Of a stretch of DNA of 64,000 nt, positions 57,082 through 64,000 are shown piece after piece. The stretch covers positions 310,001-374,000 of the forward strand of contig NZ_JBLKOA010000001.1 in the NCBI RefSeq assembly GCF_051414135.1. Reading direction: 5' to 3'. The DNA is from Halovenus halobia (GTDB lineage: Archaea > Halobacteriota > Halobacteria > Halobacteriales > Haloarculaceae). The notes under the pieces are model-generated. The model did no database searches, was not told where the DNA came from, and saw nothing but the letters and a program-made list of their open reading frames with translations. The position numbers were made by a program, and so were the translations under genes. Every line of letters starts with the position of its first letter. Position 1 is the first letter of the stretch.

Positions 57082-58887
57082 TCACGCGCCTTGCTCGTAC
57101 TTGTTGCGGATGATGATCGCCGTCGCGTTCATCGCCAGCAGCACGCCCAGAAGGGTCAACACACCAGCGGCGACGACGCCAAACCGGAACTCGGCCGAGG
57201 GGTTGTTCGCCCACGAGAAAATCAGCATCGGCATCGCGTTCAACTGGCTGAACAGGCCCGAGGGTGGACTGAACGCAATCGTCGCCATCCCAATCATAAT
57301 CAGCGGCGCGGTTTCACCGATCGCTCGACCCAGTGCGAGGATAATGCCAGTGAGAATCCCCGGCATCGCTTCCGGCAGCACGACGTTTTTCGTCGTCTGC
57401 CAGCGCGTTGCACCCATTGCCAGCGAGCCATCGCGGTGGTCGTCCGGAACAGACCGAATCGCTTCCTGTGCCGAGATGACCGTAATCGGCAGAATTAGCA
57501 GTGACAGTGTAAGCGACGCACTGATTGCCGTGCCAACACCGAACCCTGCTATATTGACGAACACCGCCAGCCCCAGCAGCCCGTAGACCACCGACGGAAC
57601 GGCGGCGAGGTTCGCGATGTTAACCTGAATGAGCCGCGAGACTGCACCGATTGCTCCGGCGTCTCTCGTGTACTCTTCGAGGAACACAGCAGTTCCGACG
57701 CCGAGCACGAACGAGATGAGTGCGGTCAGCGTGATGAGCAAAATCGAACCGACAATAGCCGGGAACAGTCCTGCACTGCGAGCCTGTGTGGTCTGTGTCG
57801 TGGGTGTCCCGGTGATATACGAGAGGTCGAGCCACGGGTCCGGTGATTGTACACCCAGTGCTTGCACGAGGACAGCCCCACCGAGCGCGCCGGCGATGAG
57901 CAGTACTGGAAGGCCAAGCCCCGCTCGACCCTCACTGGTGCGGAACGTGCGGTTGAGATATGTCACAGTTGGCACGGCCACGCCCAGCAGCAACAGCACG
58001 GCCGACCGCTGCGTTGCAGCCACGGTAGAGAGCCCGAAGCCACCGCCGAGCGCGATGGCCAACACGACTGCTCCGACCGCGAGACCCGTTCGGAGGTCGT
58101 ACTGCCTGGCTGTCAACAGTGCGGTCAACGCTACAACTGGCAAAACCAGCGACCACGTGAGGATGATGAGATCTGTTGGATACGTTGGAACACTCCCGCG
58201 CAGACTCACAGCAGCAACCGTGCCAACTATGCCGACGACCAAGATGAGTAGTCGGTTGATCAGCTCAGTCCCCGAGCTTTCGCCAAGGGCCCGAGCGATA
58301 AGTTCCCAGTGCTGGAGCGCATATCCCAGGACTGCGGCCGGCAACAATCCAAAGGTGTAGACGAGAAAGTACATCTGAAGGTCGAAGACGACGAAAATAA
58401 CGAGAATCCAGGCACCCAGCGCCGCACCGCCAACAAGCCGGCCCAACAGGCCGAAGCCAACGCTTCCGGTCGGTGTATTGCTACCGACGACAGTGACGTA
58501 CCCGACCACTGGAACGACGACGAGAAACAGATAGATGAGTTGCCACGTCATCCCCGGAATCGGACGAATGACTGTCTCAATGGCAGTAAACGTCACTGCA
58601 ATTACTACGAGCCCGACGCCGAGGGTTCCCAGTGCCCTCCGCTTGATTAGGTGGTTCGTTTCGTACAGACAAAATCCAATATAGGGCACAACTAGGGTGA
58701 AGAAATAGACGAGCAACCACTCGGGGCTGGCCGCTTCGAGGTCGAACGCGTCGATTGTAACGTAGGTGAGCAGTGCAGCGAGGGCAACGATGCCTGTCAC
58801 CGACGCGACGAATGTCACTGACTCGAATAGCTGCCCTTTGAGTCGACTCACCCGTCCGAACTGATTTCCTGCTGATTCTGTCGCCAT
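57082..58887 (-). CDS. pstA: Phosphate ABC transporter permease PstA, long form
   Basis: 601 aa from ATG 58887. The C-terminal 270 residues are a normal PstA with the inner-membrane permease motif (e.g. EAIRSVPDDHRDGSLAMGATRWQT). The N-terminal about 300 residues add about eight more hydrophobic segments, as seen in other haloarchaeal PstA proteins. The TGA stop lies directly at the TnpB element's right end. pstB and phoU do not follow. Confidence 0.9.
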   Translation of the reverse strand: MATESAGNQFGRVSRLKGQLFESVTFVASVTGIVALAALLTYVTIDAFDLEAASPEWLLVYFFTLVVPYIGFCLYETNHLIKRRALGTLGVGLVVIAVTFTAIETVIRPIPGMTWQLIYLFLVVVPVVGYVTVVGSNTPTGSVGFGLLGRLVGGAALGAWILVIFVVFDLQMYFLVYTFGLLPAAVLGYALQHWELIARALGESSGTELINRLLILVVGIVGTVAAVSLRGSVPTYPTDLIILTWSLVLPVVALTALLTARQYDLRTGLAVGAVVLAIALGGGFGLSTVAATQRSAVLLLLGVAVPTVTYLNRTFRTSEGRAGLGLPVLLIAGALGGAVLVQALGVQSPDPWLDLSYITGTPTTQTTQARSAGLFPAIVGSILLITLTALISFVLGVGTAVFLEEYTRDAGAIGAVSRLIQVNIANLAAVPSVVYGLLGLAVFVNIAGFGVGTAISASLTLSLLILPITVISAQEAIRSVPDDHRDGSLAMGATRWQTTKNVVLPEAMPGILTGIILALGRAIGETAPLIMIGMATIAFSPPSGLFSQLNAMPMLIFSWANNPSAEFRFGVVAAGVLTLLGVLLAMNATAIIIRNKYEQGA

Positions 58888-58888
58888 C

Positions 58889-59863
58889 TCAGTACACCTC
58901 ACGGTACCGTTTTGCAATCATATCACTGACCACGTTCAGTAACAGCGTGATGAGAAACAGCGCCAATCCGAGCGCGAACATCGCCTTGTAGGGGAGCGTT
59001 CCGCCGGTCAGGTCGCTCACGGCAATGTTCACCATTGCGACAGTGATTGTCGCGCCGTCCTGGAGCAATACGTCTGCCGGATGGATGTATGGAATCCCGA
59101 GGAGTGTGCTCTGAACGTCCGGCATATTGGCCTGTGACCCCATCGCAACGACGACAATCATCGTCTCGCCAATCGCCCGCGAAATAGCTAAAATATACGA
59201 CGAGACGATACCCGAGACCGACGCTGGGATGACAACCGATGTCGAGACCTCGTATTTCGTCGCGCCGAGTCCATAGCTCGCGTTCCGAAGTCGGTCGGGC
59301 ACAGCACTCATCGCGTCCTCACTAATCGAGGACACCATCGGAATCGTCATGATACCGATCATCAGTGACGCCGAGAGTGCGTTGAACGTCCCCAGGTTCG
59401 GGAAAAACGTCGCCTGCAATGCCGGCGTCACGTACACGAACGCGAAGTAGCCGTAGATGACCGTGGGCACGCCGGCCAGAATTTCGAGCATCGGTTTCAG
59501 AATGGCACGAATCCGGCCTGTCGCGTACTCAGAGAGATAGACCGCAGTGAGGGTCCCGATTGGAATGGCGATGAACCCCGCCATAATCGTCACGGTCAGC
59601 GTACCGATAATCAACGGGACGATTCCGAACGCCAGCGACCCGCCGGCGGGATTGGGGCTCCACGCCGTCCCGGTCAGAAAGTCCATGACCGAGACATTCG
59701 AGAAAAACTCGATAGCAGGTCCGACTAGCGTCACAAAAATCGCGACTGTCGTCACTAGTGTGACCGCCGCACAGAGTGCGAACACGCCGGTGGAGGTTGC
59801 TTCAATGAGTTGGTTGAGGCCAGACTCACGTGTCAGGTCTGGGCTCTCAGATTCGCTGCTCAC
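58889..59863 (-). CDS. pstC: Phosphate ABC transporter permease PstC
   Basis: 324 aa with six hydrophobic segments. The permease motif is MSAVPDRLRNASYGLGATKYE. It pairs with PstA in the inner membrane. It ends one base before the pstA start, so the two are co-translated. Confidence 0.93.
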   Translation of the reverse strand: MSSESESPDLTRESGLNQLIEATSTGVFALCAAVTLVTTVAIFVTLVGPAIEFFSNVSVMDFLTGTAWSPNPAGGSLAFGIVPLIIGTLTVTIMAGFIAIPIGTLTAVYLSEYATGRIRAILKPMLEILAGVPTVIYGYFAFVYVTPALQATFFPNLGTFNALSASLMIGIMTIPMVSSISEDAMSAVPDRLRNASYGLGATKYEVSTSVVIPASVSGIVSSYILAISRAIGETMIVVVAMGSQANMPDVQSTLLGIPYIHPADVLLQDGATITVAMVNIAVSDLTGGTLPYKAMFALGLALFLITLLLNVVSDMIAKRYREVY

Positions 59864-59934
59864 GGCCCGTCACCCCGATTCGCTCGCAATCGAGGCGCTT
59901 GCCCGGCGTGGTCAAGGCAGTCGTACATACTCAC

Positions 59935-60915
59935 CTAGTTTGCTTGCTCGATTGCGTCTTCAAGTTTCTGCATCTGTTCTTCCTGGACTGCGTCGCTGAG
60001 CGGAACGTATCCGACATTTTCGGCGACCAGTTCCTCATTGGTGGTCTCCCCGACTACATAGCGAGCGAAATCTGCGATATACTCCTTGCCAAGTGCCTCC
60101 ATCGACGGATAGGTGTACAGCGACCGAGTGAGCGGCTGGTACTCGCCGGTCCGGGCTGTTTCCAGCGACGGTTTCACACAGCCGTCGCCGCTGTCGATGC
60201 CGACTGCCTTGAGTCCGTCTGGGTTCTGGAAGAAGTACGCGAAGCCGAAGTAGCCGACGCCGTTCTCGCTGCCTTTGACACCCTGGGCAATCTGGTTATC
60301 CTGCTCGGTCGCGGTGTAGTCGCTCGTGTGGCCTCGCTCCTCGCCCTGAATGTTCTCGATCAAATAATCGTAGGTTCCAGAGGTATCAGACGCGCCGAAG
60401 CGGTCGATTGGCTCGTTCGGGAACCGGTCGGCAACCTCGTCCCACGTTGCTGCCGAGTCAGATTCCCAGACCCGTGCCAGCTCTTCGACGGTGAGACAGT
60501 CGACGAAGCTGTCTTCGTCGACAACGATAGTCAGCGCGTCCGTTGCGAGCGTGAGTTCGACGTACTCGACGTCGTTTTCGCCACATTTGTCCTGCTCTGC
60601 GGGCTGGATTGGGCGGCTCGCGTTGTTGAAATCGGAGTTACCGACACAGAAGTGATTCGAGAACCCGCCACCCGACCCGGTACGGTTGACCGTTGGCTTG
60701 ATATTTTGGTTTTCTGCTGCGTACTCCCCGGCGATGGCACTCATCAACGGATACACGGTACTGGACCCGGTGATGGTGATGCTTTTGCTGCCATCATCAG
60801 CGGTTGATGATTCTGTACAACCAGCAAGCGCCAGCGCACCTGCGGCGCCCGCGGCCGCTGTCAGAAACTTCCGTCGTGATGCTGTTGATGACGCCTCGGA
60901 GTTGAGCTCCGTCAT
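59935..60915 (-). CDS. pstS: Phosphate-binding lipoprotein PstS
   Basis: 326 aa. Tat motif SRRKFLTAAAG and lipobox LAGC (Cys33). The phosphate-binding loop IT(G)SSTVYPL and SGGGFSNHF lie in the N-terminal domain. It captures phosphate outside the membrane for PstCA. A TATA element (GTATTTA, 60941-60947) is 26-32 bp before ATG 60915. Confidence 0.93.
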   Translation of the reverse strand: MTELNSEASSTASRRKFLTAAAGAAGALALAGCTESSTADDGSKSITITGSSTVYPLMSAIAGEYAAENQNIKPTVNRTGSGGGFSNHFCVGNSDFNNASRPIQPAEQDKCGENDVEYVELTLATDALTIVVDEDSFVDCLTVEELARVWESDSAATWDEVADRFPNEPIDRFGASDTSGTYDYLIENIQGEERGHTSDYTATEQDNQIAQGVKGSENGVGYFGFAYFFQNPDGLKAVGIDSGDGCVKPSLETARTGEYQPLTRSLYTYPSMEALGKEYIADFARYVVGETTNEELVAENVGYVPLSDAVQEEQMQKLEDAIEQAN

Positions 60916-60940
60916 TAGCTGTAGCGATGGCTGTTGAACG

Positions 60941-60947
60941 TAAATAC
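60941..60947 (-). promoter_or_regulatory. TATA box of the pstSCA operon
   Basis: On the minus strand, ACAGTATTTACG, 26-32 bp upstream of ATG 60915, fits a leaderless transcript. Confidence 0.5.
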
Positions 60948-60959
60948 TGTACTAATTGG

Positions 60960-61010
60960 TATATATCCCTATCTGAATCTATATTTTGATAGATATATTT
61001 CTATATAGCT
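60960..61010 (-). promoter_or_regulatory. AT-rich upstream region of pstSCA, candidate phosphate-response operator
   Basis: This about 50-bp AT-rich block is unlike the surrounding GC-rich DNA. It contains an inverted repeat ATCTAT-ATTTTG-ATAGAT (60977-60994) and repeated TATATAT/CTATATA elements. It sits about 15-65 bp upstream of the TATA box, where a phosphate-starvation regulator could bind. Only sequence context supports that. Confidence 0.45.
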
Positions 61011-61030
61011 CTTCCATGGGATATTGTGGC

Positions 61031-61234
61031 TCATCTTGGGACGTACGGATTCAATGGGGCCGTGGCCAGTGCGACCCGCTGGATCGGGGTCGTGGGTGTG
61101 CTGTCAGGCTTCCTTGCGGCGGTTCTGAATGACTGTCCGCCACAACTCGGACACTCGGTGTGGAACTGGGCAAGCGTGTCTTCACAGGCCAGACAGGTGT
61201 ACTGTCGACGCGGGTCGGGGTCATCGAGACTCAT
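61031..61234 (-). CDS. Small zinc-ribbon protein
   Basis: 67 aa. CLAC and CPSC pairs form a zinc ribbon (YTCLACEDTLAQFHTECPSCGG). The rest is a short basic and Pro/Ala-rich tail. Located between the pst promoter and the SDR gene, same strand as the SDR. Function unknown. Confidence 0.72.
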   Translation of the reverse strand: MSLDDPDPRRQYTCLACEDTLAQFHTECPSCGGQSFRTAARKPDSTPTTPIQRVALATAPLNPYVPR

Positions 61235-61324
61235 TGGAATCGTCCAGCTAGCTACTGACTCTCTCCTGTAAGAAGCGCTTATATGAGCCGAACGTCCGGT
61301 ACTGGACCGCTCCGTTCGTGTCTG

Positions 61325-62272
61325 TTAGAGGTTGTATTTGACGCCCGTCTGTTCCTCGGAGACGGTCCAGAGACGCTCGGCTGTTTCCTCGTCACGGGAC
61401 CGCTCGTTGGACTGTTGAATCTCGGGTGTGCCCCGCATGTTTACGAACCCGCCCGGACCGACGTACTCCCCGCCTTCGATACTCTCGTCTGTTGCAGCGT
61501 ACAGAAGCGGGAGTGCACCGGCTTCGGCGGATTGGGCCAACACGAAGTTCGCGAGTTTCATCCCCGCCAGCCGCAGCCGTGAGCCGGACTGTTCGGGGCC
61601 ACGGCGCTGCAGGTTGGTGTCCGCGTAGCCAGGGTGACAGGCCGTGCTGAGCACGTTTGAGCCGGCGTCGTTCAGTCGCCTGTCGAGTTCGTAGGCGAAC
61701 AGCAGATTCGCGAGTTTACTCTGGCCGTAGGCACCCCATTTGGCGTACGAGTCCTCCGAATGGAGGTCGTCGAAGTCGATACGACCACGTTCGTGAGCGC
61801 CACTGCTGTGGGTCACGACTCGGGCCTGCCCGCTCGTCGATTCGAGCGTGTCGAGCAGCAGTCCCGTCAGCGCAAAGTGTCCGAGATGGTTGACCCCGAA
61901 CTGCATCTCGAAGCCATCTTCGGTCTCCTGGCGCGGAATTGCCATCACACCCGCGTTGTTACAGAGGATATCCAGCGAGTCGTACTCATCGGTGAACGTC
62001 TCGGCGAACGAACGGATTGACGCCAGGCTAGCCAGGTCGAGTTCACGGACAGATAGCGACGCGGCGGGGAATTCTTCACGGATGGAATCCCGTGCGTCTT
62101 CCCCGCGTTCGACGCTGCGGCAGGCCAGTACGACGTGAGCGCCTTTCCCGGCCAGCACCTTCGTCGCCTCGAAGCCAAGTCCGGAGTTTGCACCGGTGAC
62201 TATCACTGTCTGTCCGGACTGGTCTGGTACCGAGTCTGCTGCCCACCCGTCTGAAGAGAAAATTCCTCGCAC
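61325..62272 (-). CDS. SDR family oxidoreductase (retinol dehydrogenase-like)
   Basis: 315 aa from GTG 62272. TGANSGLG for cofactor binding, NNAGV, and the catalytic YGQSKLANLL. The layout matches retinol-dehydrogenase-like SDRs common in haloarchaea. Substrate unknown. The N-terminal about 17 residues are a short extension. Confidence 0.86.
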   Translation of the reverse strand: MRGIFSSDGWAADSVPDQSGQTVIVTGANSGLGFEATKVLAGKGAHVVLACRSVERGEDARDSIREEFPAASLSVRELDLASLASIRSFAETFTDEYDSLDILCNNAGVMAIPRQETEDGFEMQFGVNHLGHFALTGLLLDTLESTSGQARVVTHSSGAHERGRIDFDDLHSEDSYAKWGAYGQSKLANLLFAYELDRRLNDAGSNVLSTACHPGYADTNLQRRGPEQSGSRLRLAGMKLANFVLAQSAEAGALPLLYAATDESIEGGEYVGPGGFVNMRGTPEIQQSNERSRDEETAERLWTVSEEQTGVKYNL

Positions 62273-62315
62273 ACCTATTAGTGCGTCTCACGGGACATAA
62301 ACTCCGCCGATTGGG

Positions 62316-63452
62316 CTACGAGCCTGTCAGAATCCCACGCCACCGCCGAACTGCGCCCTCGAAGCTGTACTCTTCGGTGATGGTCTCGCGACAGCGCTCG
62401 CTGATTTCTTCGAGGTCGGCTCGGTCGAGTATCTGCTGTATTTCCTCGGCGATGGCGGCACCGTCATCGTCGACCATCAGAAATCCAGTCTGGCCATCTC
62501 TGACGACGTCAGGCACGCCCGAGACCGGCGTCGCGTAGGCCGGCGTTCCACAGGCCATGCCTTCGAGAATTGCAGTGGGTAGTCCCTCTGTCGGATGCGA
62601 TGGGACGATTTGCAGGCGCAGTCGGTTCAACTGCTCGGGGACAGCGTCCCGGTCCACCCAGCCCACCACGTCGACGACCCCAGCCTCGATTTCTGCCGCA
62701 AGTTTGCGTTCGAGATGGTCGCGGTAGTCGCCGTCCCCAACGAAGACGAACGTGACATCTTCAGGCAACTGCTTGGCGGCTTCCGCCAGCGCTGGCACTC
62801 GCTTCTCCACGTCCAGCCGCCCGACAAAGCCGACCGTTCGTCCGCGCTCGGCAAACGGCGTCGACACGTCGAAGCGCTCTGTGTCGACGAACCGAGCACC
62901 GTTCGTATGCAGTTTCTCCTCGTATCGCTCCAGCCCGAGCTGGTCAGCCATCGCTGGCGTGTAGCTAATTACGTCGGTGGCCAGCCAGTAGTCGAGGCGT
63001 TCGAGTCCCGAGACAGCACCGGCGAGAACACGCGCAATCAGTTCCGGAAGCTGTTGCTCCCAGCGGAGCCGTAACGACAGGGGTACGTCTCCCCGCGGCA
63101 GCACGAGCACGCGCTTGCCGAGAAGGCGGCCACAGAGGACCGGCAGTAGATAGGACGTCGTTCCGAAAAACAGGATAGACTCCTCGTCCCGGCGCGTAAT
63201 AATCCGACAGAGCCGCAGTTGGTTCAGCAGAAATCGGAGTGCTTCGACCAGCACGAACTCTCCAGTTCCGGCGCTACTGAACTCGACGGTATCGTGGTCG
63301 TCACGAATCGCCGCGTTGGCCGGGAGATTCGCTGTCAGCACTGTGACGGTCGTAATCTGAGCGATGATATCTGCAAGGTCGTGCGCGTGGTCTTTCCCGA
63401 CCTGGCCTCGGTGGGGCTGTGTCACGAGACAGACGCCGCCTGTGTCGTCCAT
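62316..63452 (-). CDS. Glycosyltransferase family 4
   Basis: 378 aa. The C-terminal donor domain has VGRLDVEKRVPALAEA and PSHPTEGLPTAILEGMACGTP, the GT4 signature. The N-terminal domain contains FFGTTSYLLPVLCGRLLGKR. Likely acts in surface polysaccharide or glycan assembly; the GT2 fragments next door suggest a glycosylation region. Confidence 0.85.
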   Translation of the reverse strand: MDDTGGVCLVTQPHRGQVGKDHAHDLADIIAQITTVTVLTANLPANAAIRDDHDTVEFSSAGTGEFVLVEALRFLLNQLRLCRIITRRDEESILFFGTTSYLLPVLCGRLLGKRVLVLPRGDVPLSLRLRWEQQLPELIARVLAGAVSGLERLDYWLATDVISYTPAMADQLGLERYEEKLHTNGARFVDTERFDVSTPFAERGRTVGFVGRLDVEKRVPALAEAAKQLPEDVTFVFVGDGDYRDHLERKLAAEIEAGVVDVVGWVDRDAVPEQLNRLRLQIVPSHPTEGLPTAILEGMACGTPAYATPVSGVPDVVRDGQTGFLMVDDDGAAIAEEIQQILDRADLEEISERCRETITEEYSFEGAVRRWRGILTGS

Positions 63453-63493
63453 TCACCTCGCCGTTTTATCGCCGCCGGCTTGAACGTACCGCC

Positions 63494-63660
63494 CTAGCGC
63501 GAGAGTAGGGCCCAGAGATACCCCATGCCGACTAATCCAGTCAACACGACCTACATGATCAGTTGAGCGACATTCGCTCCCGAGGGCGCGCGAATAGCGA
63601 GTTCACGCGCCGCGGGACGTGTTCAACGAATAGCGTTTGCCCATTTATGGAACTCTGACA
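63494..63660 (-). pseudogene. Decayed C-terminal remnant of a GT2-type glycosyltransferase
   Basis: On the minus strand, FVEHVPRRV then, in a shifted frame, RELAIRAP...VAQLIM, an in-frame TAG, and VVLTGLVGMGYLWALLSR before a stop at 63494-63496. This matches the end of the intact gene upstream (FSGVPRRFRRLA, QLCMLLIL, SVGMGYLFAV). It needs one frameshift and carries one internal stop, so it is a dead duplicate tail. Confidence 0.62.
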
Positions 63661-63704
63661 TACGCGGACAGATTTATAATACTGAAACCGGTCTGTGCCA
63701 TTGT

Positions 63705-64000
63705 CTATCTTTGAGCCACTGCAAATAGATATCCCATCCCGACGCTGGTCGTTAAAATAAGTAACATACACAACTGCTCAATGTCTTTTATCGATCTCTC
63801 TGTGGCGAGTCGCCTAAATCGCCGAGGAACGCCTGAAAATACGAGATTAGATATAAATTCTTGTTCTTTACTACTGCCTGACTGGTGGCTTTCCTCATCG
63901 AGAATTCGCTTTGAGTATCCTTGCCAGAACGCTCGCCTGCACAGCCACCGTGGGTCGGTGCGAGACTGGAAAATTTTGTGCCGAACAACTGCATCTGGCT
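63705..64000 (-). CDS. 3' part of a GT2 glycosyltransferase (runs off the window)
   Basis: An open frame without a start in the window gives 97 codons ending in a TAG at 63705-63707. Visible are HKIFQSRTDPRWLCRRAFWQGYSK, which resembles the RxFWxGxSKR segment of haloarchaeal GT2 glycosyltransferases (AglE/AglI group), and a C-terminal membrane-type helix (SVGMGYLFAV). The 5' end lies past position 64000. With the GT4 and the decayed copy it points to a glycosylation locus. Confidence 0.7.
   Translation of the reverse strand, partial: PDAVVRHKIFQSRTDPRWLCRRAFWQGYSKRILDEESHQSGSSKEQEFISNLVFSGVPRRFRRLATERSIKDIEQLCMLLILTTSVGMGYLFAVAQR

Noticed and set aside
63559..63771. Small minus-strand ORF near the window end
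   Set aside because: It overlaps the decayed glycosyltransferase tail in one of its broken frames, so it is not an independent gene.

Overview
The window is chromosomal DNA of a haloarchaeon (class Halobacteria). The reasons are acidic Asp/Glu-rich proteins, GC-rich codons, twin-arginine lipoproteins (halocyanin, NirK, PstS), an archaellum (fla/arl) cluster with che genes, an A-type ATP synthase operon, AglJ and MenB. The genus cannot be fixed from sequence alone; NirK suggests denitrifying capacity.

Layout. 0-24 kb is mixed housekeeping: chorismate synthase, two tandem alpha/beta hydrolases, a halocyanin, a TIGR00300/ornithine cyclodeaminase-like enzyme, a HalX response regulator, a PAPS-reductase-family protein, small membrane proteins, a CGCGG RiPP-like peptide, peroxiredoxin, an HNH endonuclease gene with an internal stop next to tRNA-Val, TpiA, an NDH-2-like flavoprotein, MenB, AglJ, three universal stress proteins, a DHH phosphoesterase and a frameshifted lipoprotein. 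24.8-39.8 kb is a minus-strand motility and chemotaxis block. In transcription order it reads: conserved che-cluster protein, cheY, cheC, cheD, FlaCE-1, FlaF, FlaG, actin-like-1, FlaD-2, actin-like-2, FlaCE-3, FlaH, FlaI, FlaJ. 39.8-43.7 kb carries a methyltransferase, a secreted CocE/NonD-type hydrolase and NirK. 44.05-52.03 kb is the plus-strand atpHIKECFAB operon. 52-55.6 kb has small proteins, an enolase-superfamily protein and PanB. 55.6-57.1 kb is a TnpB-only IS605-type element abutting pstA. 57.1-60.9 kb is pstS-pstC-pstA (minus strand). 61-64 kb holds a zinc ribbon, an SDR, a GT4, a decayed glycosyltransferase tail and the 3' end of a GT2 gene.

How the parts fit. The most distinctive feature is the archaellum cluster. 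Between FlaG and FlaH sit two MreB/Hsp70-fold (actin-like) genes, each followed by a FlaD/E-domain protein. A 5' remnant of flaH after the first pair, and a shared TATA-type promoter before each actin-like gene, show that a module [promoter, actin-like, FlaD/E, start of flaH] was duplicated in tandem. Both actin-like proteins lack the usual Asp of the phosphate-1 and phosphate-2 motifs. They are candidates for a cytoplasmic scaffold or positioning component tied to the archaellum motor and the FlaC/D/E chemotaxis adaptor.

Other points: a compact multi-hairpin RNA candidate upstream of the HNH gene; atpD missing from the atp operon; pstB and phoU missing beside pstA, where the TnpB element sits; and a CDGSH protein lacking one of its four usual ligands.
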